From positions 1 through 19,698 of the forward strand of contig CAZKUN010000175.1 of assembly GCA_964555935.1 (NCBI GenBank): a stretch of DNA of 19,698 bases. The letters are read 5' to 3'. A program made the position numbers and the translations under genes. This document shows positions 7,134 to 13,062 of the stretch, one piece after another; the first letter of the stretch is position 1, and every line of letters begins with the position of its first letter. Origin of the DNA: CAZKUN01 sp964555935. Lineage in GTDB: Bacteria > Armatimonadota > Zipacnadia > Zipacnadales > VGFC01. Below the pieces are notes generated by a model that worked only from the letters and a program-made list of their open reading frames with translations, searched no databases and was not told where the DNA came from.

Positions 7134-7970
7134 ATGGCCCCCGAGCCGATCCCTCTGCTTCTGGTCGACATCGGCAACACCGCTATCCACTGGGCTCCGT
7201 ATGATGGCGAGTGGAGCGCCGGGCGCCGCGTGTGGACGCGGGCGATTAACAACTTCGGCCCGCAATTTGACGCGGAGATCAAGATCGAGCGCTCCCGCCG
7301 GGAGCCGCGCGGCTGGCCGGAAGCTGCCGTTGTCTGCTCGGTCGTGCCGGAGGCGACGGAGCGCATGTCCGCGGAGTTGGAGCGGCGGCGGATCCCGGTG
7401 CTGCTGCTCGGTCACACGCTCAAAGCATCGATGCCCGTGCAGTACCACGACCCGAGCCAGCTTGGCCAAGACCGCCTCGCCAACGCCGCCGGAGCGTTCC
7501 GCGAGGTGGGGGGGAAGGCTATCGTCGTGGATGTCGGCACGGCGATCACCGTCGATGCCGTCTCCGATGACGGCGAGTTCCTCGGCGGCGCGATCGCGCC
7601 CGGACCGCACCGCGCGTGGCGCGGGCTGATGGTCGGCGTTCATGGGCCGGGGTTTGCGATGGTCGATACGGCCTGGCTGGAGCATCGCCCCCGCAGCGAA
7701 CCGAAGCCTATCGGGCACAACACGCAACAGTGCCTCGACGCGGGCTTGCGGATCGGTTTCGCGGGCCTCGTTGATCGGCTGATCCGCGAGCAACGCCGAG
7801 AGATCGGCGAGGACGCGCCCGTGCTATGGACCGGAGGCGCCGCTCCCATCTTGCGCGAGCACTCCGACGAGCCGGGCGAGCTAGACGAAATCCTGACACT
7901 CAAGGGCCTTGCGGCCATCTACGAGACGGATCACGAGCCGAAATCCGATGAACCCACTGAAGATAGCTGA
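7134..7970 (+). CDS. coaX: Type III pantothenate kinase
   Basis: CoaX phosphorylates pantothenate in the first step of coenzyme A synthesis. The 278-residue protein shows all the ASKHA-fold markers of the type III family: VDIGNT (11-16) for the phosphate loop, LGQDRLANA (110-118) with the catalytic aspartate Asp113, VVDVGTAITVD (131-141) and GGAIAPG (151-157). Later LWTGGAAP matches the family's C-terminal glycine motif. The ATG follows the previous stop with no gap and is preceded by GGAGGAG inside the previous gene, so it is translationally coupled. The family is usually about 250-280 residues long, so this copy is full length. A C-terminal acidic tail (residues about 265-278) overlaps the start of the next gene. 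Confidence is high. Confidence 0.93.
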   Translation: MAPEPIPLLLVDIGNTAIHWAPYDGEWSAGRRVWTRAINNFGPQFDAEIKIERSRREPRGWPEAAVVCSVVPEATERMSAELERRRIPVLLLGHTLKASMPVQYHDPSQLGQDRLANAAGAFREVGGKAIVVDVGTAITVDAVSDDGEFLGGAIAPGPHRAWRGLMVGVHGPGFAMVDTAWLEHRPRSEPKPIGHNTQQCLDAGLRIGFAGLVDRLIREQRREIGEDAPVLWTGGAAPILREHSDEPGELDEILTLKGLAAIYETDHEPKSDEPTEDS

Positions 7971-8949
7971 CCTCACGATCGACCCCCCGCTCATCCTTGG
8001 CCCAATGGCCGGGATGAACGCCGTGCCGCTTCGCCTGCTCTGCCGGCGAGCGGGAGCGGGACTGGTCTGTTCGGAGATGGTCTCCGCGAACGCGCTTCAC
8101 TATGGCAGCAAGAAGACCGACGAGCTGCTGCAGACTTGCCCGGGGGAGAAGCCGCTGTCGATCCAGGTCTTTGGCTCTGATCCCTCGCGTGTTGGCGTGG
8201 CGGGCCAGGTGGCGGTCGAGGCGGGAGCGGACATCGTCGACATCAACATGGGCTGCCCGGTCCGGAAGGTCATCAAGTCCGGCGCGGGTTCGGCCCTTAT
8301 GAGCCAGCCGAAACTCGCGGCGGAGATCGTGGCCGCGACGGTCGAAGCCGTCGACGTGCCCGTTACCGCGAAGATCCGCGCGGGCGTTCACGAGGGAGAT
8401 GATTCGTTCCTCGATCTGGCCAAGGGCCTCGCTGATGCCGGCGCGGCCTTTATCGCCATCCACGGTCGGACGGTGGGGCAGGGCTACAAAGGCGAGGCGA
8501 GTTGGGACGCCATCGCGCGGCTCGTCAAGGCGGTGCCAGTTCCGGCCATTGGCAATGGCGACGTGTTTGAGGGCGAGGACGCGGTGCGGATGGCTGAGGA
8601 AACAGGCTGCGCGGGCGTGATGATCGCCAGAGGCGCGCTGGGGAACCCGTTCATATTCCGCGACGCCCGGAAACTACTGGCCGGAGACCAGGCCCCGAAG
8701 ACGCCCGCTCGGTGGAGGCTGGCGGCGGCGCTATGGCAGGCCCAGGCCTCGGCGCTCCAGCACGGGGAGACGTATGGCATCCGCCGGCTGCGAGCGCAGG
8801 CCTGCTGGTACAGCAAGGGCGTGCCCGGATCGGCCGACTTCCGCCGACGGGCGTGTCAGGCCGTCACGCTGGATGACCTCGCACAGGCCATCCTTGCGCT
8901 CGCGGAGAACATCAAACCGATGGAGCGCGCCGAGACCGACGCCGGCTGA
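7948..8949 (+). CDS. tRNA-dihydrouridine synthase (DusB-like)
   Basis: This FMN enzyme reduces specific uridines in the tRNA D-loop to dihydrouridine, using NAD(P)H. The 333-residue protein shows the family series: GPMAGMNAVPLR (18-29), SEMVSANAL, IQVFGSDP, and DINMGCPVRKVIKSGAGSAL with the catalytic Cys103. After these come HGRTVGQGYKGEASWDAI, GNGDVF and ARGALGNPFIF, which binds FMN phosphate. The length and the RTVGQGYKG motif point to the DusB-like subgroup. The ATG at 7948 was chosen because the conserved barrel begins at once. It overlaps coaX by 23 bases and has no clear Shine-Dalgarno site, so coupling to coaX translation is likely. A TTG at 7909 would add 13 residues with no family match. 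Confidence in function is high; the target uridine is not determined. Confidence 0.93.
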   Translation: MNPLKIADLTIDPPLILGPMAGMNAVPLRLLCRRAGAGLVCSEMVSANALHYGSKKTDELLQTCPGEKPLSIQVFGSDPSRVGVAGQVAVEAGADIVDINMGCPVRKVIKSGAGSALMSQPKLAAEIVAATVEAVDVPVTAKIRAGVHEGDDSFLDLAKGLADAGAAFIAIHGRTVGQGYKGEASWDAIARLVKAVPVPAIGNGDVFEGEDAVRMAEETGCAGVMIARGALGNPFIFRDARKLLAGDQAPKTPARWRLAAALWQAQASALQHGETYGIRRLRAQACWYSKGVPGSADFRRRACQAVTLDDLAQAILALAENIKPMERAETDAG

Positions 8950-8969
8950 CGAGGAGACACTTCTTACTG

Positions 8970-10040
8970 ATGAACAAGTTCGGTTTCATCCTGCACCCGC
9001 TGTCCGCGGCCGACGTAGGCAGACGCTACCCCATCGCCAAGTACTTCCCACCATCGTGGGTCGAGGGAGTCTGCGGCCGCATGTCGTCGAAGTTCCTCGG
9101 CCACATCCACAACCTTCGCGGCGACACGGGGGCGGCGGCGGATGGGTGCTTCGTCGGCTGCCCGCTGACGCCCCGGCAGTTCACCGAGTGGCCGGTCGAA
9201 CAGGGCTACGAGCGGATCCTCCAAGCCGTTGACATGGCGGCGCGATGGGGCGCGAAGATCGTTGGGCTGGGCGCGTTCACTGCGGTCGTCGGCGACAAGG
9301 GCGTGACGATTGCCGAGCGTTCGGGTGTTGGGATCACGACGGGCAACAGTTACACGGTCTACACGGCCGTTGAGGGAGCCATCGACGCCGCGCGCCGCAT
9401 GGGCATCGAGCCGTCTGAATCGCGCGCCGCCATTCTCGGCGCAACGGGATCCATCGGTCGGGCGTGCGCTCTGCTGCTAGGCAATGATGTCGCGTCGCTC
9501 TCGCTCGTGGGCAGGCGCCCGGGCGCATTGTCAGACATTGCAGACGAAGTGAAGCAGGCCACCAGCGCCGACGCGGACTGCTACACCGATGTCGGCGAAG
9601 GCACTCGCGACGCCGATATCGTCATCGCGGTCACATCGGCCGTCGAGTCCATCATCGAGCCTGAGCACGTGAAAAGCGGCGCGGTTGTGTGTGACGTCGC
9701 CCGACCTCGCAACGCGTCCCGCGCGCTCATTGAGACCCGCAACGACGTGCTGGTCATCGACGGCGGGGCGGTGGCCGTGCCTGGTGAGAATTTCGACTTC
9801 GGCTTTGACTTCGGATTCCCGGCGGGGTTGGCCTACGCGTGCATGGCCGAGACGATGATCCTCGGCCTCGAGGGACGGTACGAGAACTACTCCCTCGGCG
9901 CGGAGATGAAGCTCGAACAGGTCCAGGAGATGGGCGAGCTAGCCGCGAAGCACGGCTTCCGCCTGTCTGGCTATCGGTGTCTCGAGCGGACGCTCACAGA
10001 TGAAGACATCGCCCAGAAACGCGAAGCCGGCGGACGGTAA
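8970..10040 (+). CDS. COG5322 dehydrogenase related to cyanobacterial acyl-ACP reductase
   Basis: This 356-residue protein resembles cyanobacterial acyl-ACP reductase (AAR) along its length, from memory of that family. It has an N-terminal FGFILHPLS segment, GLGAFTAVVGDKG, and ITTGNSYTVY (AAR has FTTGNTHTAY). The Rossmann motif ILGATGSIG is at 155-163. Residues 289-309 (AYACMAETM...GRYENYSLG) correspond to the AAR segment with the acyl-enzyme cysteine; here that is Cys291. AAR reduces fatty acyl-ACP to aldehyde with NADPH. The conserved cysteine suggests a thioester-reducing step, but the substrate could differ. No aldehyde-deformylating oxygenase lies nearby. Such proteins are often misnamed shikimate dehydrogenase. 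It is the last operon gene, 20 bases after dus, with GAGGAG somewhat far (13 bases) from the ATG. Confidence 0.8.
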   Translation: MNKFGFILHPLSAADVGRRYPIAKYFPPSWVEGVCGRMSSKFLGHIHNLRGDTGAAADGCFVGCPLTPRQFTEWPVEQGYERILQAVDMAARWGAKIVGLGAFTAVVGDKGVTIAERSGVGITTGNSYTVYTAVEGAIDAARRMGIEPSESRAAILGATGSIGRACALLLGNDVASLSLVGRRPGALSDIADEVKQATSADADCYTDVGEGTRDADIVIAVTSAVESIIEPEHVKSGAVVCDVARPRNASRALIETRNDVLVIDGGAVAVPGENFDFGFDFGFPAGLAYACMAETMILGLEGRYENYSLGAEMKLEQVQEMGELAAKHGFRLSGYRCLERTLTDEDIAQKREAGGR

Positions 10041-10061
10041 CCGGGCGCGCGAGAATCGAAC

Positions 10062-10090
10062 GGGCCCCGACGGTTTCGCCGGGGCCCTTT
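10062..10090 (+). terminator. Intrinsic terminator of the seven-gene operon
   Basis: GGGCCCCG pairs with CGGGGCCC (8 bp), with an additional inner CG/CG pair, and the arm is followed by TTTCTC. It lies 22 bases after the COG5322 stop. Read on the minus strand it also lies just beyond the first micro-ORF, so it may serve both. Confidence 0.8.
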
Positions 10091-10111
10091 CTCATGCGCT
10101 GACCTGGTTGG

Positions 10112-10192
10112 CTACAGGTCCCACTTCACTCGTTTCAGATACGCGGCGCCGCCAAGACACACCGTCGATAGCATCACCAGTAGCAGCTTCAT
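10112..10192 (-). CDS. Micro-ORF A: 26-residue hydrophobic peptide with YLKR-x2-W tail
   Basis: On the minus strand, an ATG at 10192 opens a 26-codon frame ending in TAG at 10112. The peptide starts MKLLLVMLSTVCLGGAA, a single hydrophobic stretch, and ends YLKRVKWDL, so a membrane peptide with a short basic/aromatic tail is expected. A G-rich run (GGGGGG) precedes the start by eight bases. The main support is its partner 178 bases upstream: the two peptides align without gaps with 11 of 25 identical positions, including Cys12, Gly14, YLKR and Trp24. Chance would not give this in two adjacent same-strand frames with starts and stops in register. The frame converges on the operon terminator. 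The function is unknown; a small membrane regulator or a type I toxin-like peptide are options. Confidence 0.6.
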   Translation of the reverse strand: MKLLLVMLSTVCLGGAAYLKRVKWDL

Positions 10193-10296
10193 TACCCATC
10201 CCCCCATTTGGCGTCGTTACTGCTGTCCGCCTAATGGCACTATTCCACAGTCGGCGCCGGTCGGGATGTAGCGCAATGGTAACCAGCAGACAGCAT

Positions 10297-10323
10297 CAGA
10301 GCCCCAAGTCTTCCGGGGCTCTG
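10297..10323. terminator. Hairpin between the two micro-ORFs
   Basis: CAGAGCCCC (10297-10305) pairs perfectly with GGGGCTCTG (10315-10323) around a 9-base loop. It lies 47 bases past the stop of micro-ORF B on the minus strand, matching the position of the hairpin after micro-ORF A. There is no strong T-tract on either strand, so it is a weak terminator or an RNA structure. Confidence 0.5.
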
Positions 10324-10369
10324 TTCACTCACGTCTTAGGTTGTGGGTCCGGCGTGGTGCGCTCAAGGG

Positions 10370-10447
10370 CTACTCCCAACCGAGCCTCTTGAGGTAGAGC
10401 GCGGTGCCTATGCACAGGCTCGCAACAACAAAAAGAAGCGTGCTCAT
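10370..10447 (-). CDS. Micro-ORF B: 25-residue hydrophobic peptide, paralogue of micro-ORF A
   Basis: On the minus strand, an ATG at 10447 opens a 25-codon frame ending in TAG at 10370. The peptide starts MSTLLFVVASLCIGTAL and ends YLKRLGWE. It shares with micro-ORF A the initial Met, Leu4-Leu5, Cys12, Gly14, Ala16, the block Tyr18-Leu-Lys-Arg21 and Trp24, plus many conservative replacements (Val/Leu/Ile, Asp/Glu). Its start has a GGGGAG-type binding site seven bases upstream. A promoter-like TTGACG / TAGAAC pair lies just beyond. It is too short for usual gene callers. The predicted product is a single-span membrane peptide with a positively charged, Trp-containing tail, probably cytoplasmic by the positive-inside rule. 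The function is not known. Confidence 0.6.
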   Translation of the reverse strand: MSTLLFVVASLCIGTALYLKRLGWE

Positions 10448-10480
10448 GTCTGGACTCCCCTCGTTGTCCCCTGTGATTAT

Positions 10481-10508
10481 GTTCTACCCGCCGCGATCCG
10501 CCCGTCAA
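10481..10508 (-). promoter_or_regulatory. Possible sigma-70 promoter for micro-ORF B
   Basis: On the minus strand TTGACG (10508-10503) and TAGAAC (10486-10481) are separated by 16 bases, with a short leader to the ATG at 10447. The -35 match is five of six and the -10 match four of six. An inverted repeat, CCGCCC with GGGCGG (10498-10524), overlaps the -35 box and could be an operator. Confidence 0.35.
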
Positions 10509-10626
10509 ACGCAGCTTTGGGCGGGAGTGACGAGACTCACCTCCGAAGGCCCGTTGCCCAGCGGCGGCGAAATGGCCCTTTCACGCCCAGCAGACCGGAT
10601 TCAGGCGTGAGGGAGGCCGCGCGCCG

Positions 10627-12558
10627 ATGACCGACGAGAGACTGCTGCACCAGCCCGGCCGCATCGGGCCGCTCGAGCTGCCCAATCGCACGATGCTGGC
10701 GCCGATGGGCTCGGGCTATGCGGACGAATCCGGTAACGTGACCGACCAGCTCATCGCGTATCACGTCGCGCGAGCCGAAGGTGGCGTGGGACTGAACATC
10801 ACGGAACACACGGCCGTTGCGCCGGGCGGCCTGACTCAACCGACGATGTTGGCGCTGTATGATGACTCCCACATCGACGGATTCCGGCGGCTCTGCGAGG
10901 CCGTGCATCAGGCGGGCGGCCGGATCGCGGTTCAGCTCAACCATGGCGGCCGCCAAGCCGACCCCGAGGTAGTGGGGGAGTTGGTCGCCCCGTCAGAGCA
11001 CGCGCATCCGTCGGGCGCCGCCACGGCGCGGGCGCTGACGACTGGCGAAGTCGAGACAATCGTCGAGCAGTATGCCCAGGCGGCGGCGCGAGCCAAGGCC
11101 GCCGGCGTCGATGGTCTTGAAGTCCACCTCGCGCACGGTTATCTCGGGTGCTCCTTCATGTCGCCGTTGACGAACCGGCGATCCGATCGATACGGGGGCG
11201 ACACGAGCGCTCGCTGCCAGTTCGCCCGCGAAGTCTTCGCGCGCATCCGCGAGTTGTGTGGGGATGAGATGGCGCTTTGGTGCAGGATCTCCGCCGATGA
11301 GTTCATGGATGGCGGCATGACGCTCGACGAAGCGAAGCTTCTGGCTCCAATGCTCGTCGAGGCCGGCGCGCAGGCCATTCATGTTTCAGGATGCGTCGGC
11401 GAAACGGCGGCCCATGCGGCAGCGAGTTACTACGCGGGCAGACCACACCTCGCGCACCTGGCGGCCGGTATCCGCGAGGTCGTCGATGTGCCGGTGATTG
11501 CCGTCGGTAGGATCCTCACGCCAGCCGTCGCCGAAGCGCTCTTGCGGCGTGAAGCGTGTGATTTCGTCGCGCTCGGGCGCCCCCTCCTGGCCGATCACGC
11601 GTGGGCGGCCAAGGCCCGCGACGGACGCGAAGTGGACATCGTCCCATGCATCGCCTGCAACATCGGGTGTCTCACGCGGCGCGCGGCGCCGGTTGGCCTG
11701 CTTCAATGCACGACCAATCCCCGCACGGGCCGCGAGCACGAATGGAGCGGAGCCCCCGCGCGGGCTGACGCGGCCCAACACGTGTTGGTGATCGGCGGAG
11801 GCCCGGCGGGCATGTCGGCCGCCGCCGCCAGCGCCGATGCTGGCCATCGCGTCACGCTGTGGGAGGCCGACGAGGAGCTGGGCGGGGCGTACCGTCTGGC
11901 ATGCTTGCCGCCGGGCAAGGATGATCTTCGCGCGTTTCTGAAGTTCCAGATCCGTCGTCTCCAGCAACTGGGAGTCGCGGTGACGACGGGTGGATTCGTC
12001 ACGGCGGCGATGGTCGCTGATCTCGCGCCCGCCACCCTCATCATCGCCACAGGCGCCCGGCGCCCATCGCCGCCTGAGTTTGCCGGCGCCATCCCAGCCG
12101 AAGAGGCGATCCGCCACTCCACGCGGCTCGGAGCTAAGGTCGCGATCGTCGGCGGCGGTCGCGCGGGAACCGAGGTGGCTCACTTCTTGGCCGAGCGAGG
12201 CCACGAGATCACTCTCATCGATTCCGGCGACGAGATCGCCTCCGAGGTGGCGTCGGGCGCTCGCGTCGTGCTGATGGGGGCTCTGGATCGACTCGGCGCA
12301 GAGGTCCTCACGGACACGCGGGCGCTACGCGCCGAGCGCGATGGGCTGATCGTCTCGTCGCCGGATGGGGCCGAGCGATCGGTCGGCGCGGACACTGTTG
12401 TGCTGGCGATTCACCGCGAGCCGGAAGATGCGCTGGTCGGGGAACTGACCCCATCCGGCGTGGCGGTTCACGTTATCGGCGACGCGCGCGAGCCGCGCTC
12501 CGCGCAGGAGGCCGTATTCGAGGGCGCGGAGGTTGCCCGGCTCATCTCATTGGCTTAA
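10627..12558 (+). CDS. NADH:flavin oxidoreductase, 2,4-dienoyl-CoA reductase type (FMN, 4Fe-4S, FAD)
   Basis: This 643-residue multidomain flavoenzyme has the layout of FadH and trimethylamine dehydrogenase. Residues 5-335 form an old-yellow-enzyme TIM barrel for FMN, with LAPMGSGY, VQLNHGGRQ and EVHLAHGYLGCSFMSPLTNR, whose His167 and His170 are the usual substrate contacts. Cysteines 341, 344, 348 and 361 (CIACNIGC then LLQC) bind the 4Fe-4S cluster. Residues 386-640 form an FAD/NAD(P) domain with VIGGGPAG (388-395) and a second dinucleotide motif, AIVGGGRAG, near 508-516. Electrons would pass from NAD(P)H via FAD and the cluster to FMN to reduce an enoate-type substrate. Fatty-acid dienoyl-CoA is one possibility; other conjugated acids are equally possible. 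GGGAGG lies about ten bases before the ATG. It is a monocistronic start after a long gap. Confidence 0.92.
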   Translation: MTDERLLHQPGRIGPLELPNRTMLAPMGSGYADESGNVTDQLIAYHVARAEGGVGLNITEHTAVAPGGLTQPTMLALYDDSHIDGFRRLCEAVHQAGGRIAVQLNHGGRQADPEVVGELVAPSEHAHPSGAATARALTTGEVETIVEQYAQAAARAKAAGVDGLEVHLAHGYLGCSFMSPLTNRRSDRYGGDTSARCQFAREVFARIRELCGDEMALWCRISADEFMDGGMTLDEAKLLAPMLVEAGAQAIHVSGCVGETAAHAAASYYAGRPHLAHLAAGIREVVDVPVIAVGRILTPAVAEALLRREACDFVALGRPLLADHAWAAKARDGREVDIVPCIACNIGCLTRRAAPVGLLQCTTNPRTGREHEWSGAPARADAAQHVLVIGGGPAGMSAAAASADAGHRVTLWEADEELGGAYRLACLPPGKDDLRAFLKFQIRRLQQLGVAVTTGGFVTAAMVADLAPATLIIATGARRPSPPEFAGAIPAEEAIRHSTRLGAKVAIVGGGRAGTEVAHFLAERGHEITLIDSGDEIASEVASGARVVLMGALDRLGAEVLTDTRALRAERDGLIVSSPDGAERSVGADTVVLAIHREPEDALVGELTPSGVAVHVIGDAREPRSAQEAVFEGAEVARLISLA

Positions 12559-12630
12559 ACTGACAATCTTCGCAAACAGCGAGGCACCCCACGGGGTGTT
12601 GAGCGTCAGGTATAGGGAGGCTACACGCCC

Positions 12631-13026
12631 ATGTCCGATTGCAGTCCGAAGCATCAGCCCGTCACCGGAGACAAGATCCCCGATGCCGTTGGCCCTTACT
12701 CGCCCGCTGTGAAGTGGGGCGAGGTGATCTTCTGCTCGGGGCAGCTCGGAACCGATCCCGAGACCGGCCAGCTCGCCGAGGGAGTCGAGGCGCAGACGCG
12801 CCAGGCACTGTCTAACCTCAAGAATCTCCTCGAAGCCGGCGGGAGCGGGCTCTGTTGCGTAGTGAAGACGACCGTCTTCCTGAACGACATGAACGATTTC
12901 CAAGCCATGAACCCGATCTACGCGGAGGCGTTCGGGGAGAACCGGCCCGCGCGTTCGACGATCGAGGTCGCGCGCCTGCCGCTCGACGCGCTGGTAGAGG
13001 TCGAGGCATACGCCTACATACCTTAA
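12631..13026 (+). CDS. RidA family reactive intermediate (enamine/imine) deaminase
   Basis: RidA proteins form trimers and hydrolyse reactive 2-aminoacrylate-type enamines and imines produced by PLP enzymes. This 131-residue protein is of normal length. It shows the N-terminal VGPYSPAVKWGEVIFCSGQLGTDPETGQL segment in two adjoining parts: GPYSPAV at 21-27, then FCSGQLG at 34-40. It also has NLKNLLEAGGS, VVKTTVFLNDMNDF and the signature RPARSTIEVARLP, with the substrate-binding arginine Arg108. Glu125 (VEVEAYAY) matches the conserved acid. These residues place it with active RidA rather than with the diverged Rid subfamilies. GGGAGG lies ten bases before the ATG. It lies 72 bases after the flavoprotein gene and 36 before the secreted protein gene, so cotranscription is possible. 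The protein is cytoplasmic. Confidence 0.93.
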   Translation: MSDCSPKHQPVTGDKIPDAVGPYSPAVKWGEVIFCSGQLGTDPETGQLAEGVEAQTRQALSNLKNLLEAGGSGLCCVVKTTVFLNDMNDFQAMNPIYAEAFGENRPARSTIEVARLPLDALVEVEAYAYIP

Positions 13027-13062
13027 GACCCGCAGCTCTGCCTATCTGGAGGACCGACACTG

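Noticed and set aside
10261..10290. A stretch resembling the 5' half of a tRNA (GATGTAGCGCAATGGTAACC).
   Set aside because: No matching acceptor arm, no paired D-stem, and no T-loop (TTCGA) follow at the right distance. The downstream 9-bp hairpin has a 9-base loop that does not fit an anticodon arm. It could be a degenerate fragment, but this is not supported.
12584..12599. Small hairpin GCACCC/GGGTGT between the flavoprotein and RidA genes.
   Set aside because: The stem is only six pairs including a G-T pair, with no T-tract. It is too weak to call a terminator, so the two genes may be cotranscribed.
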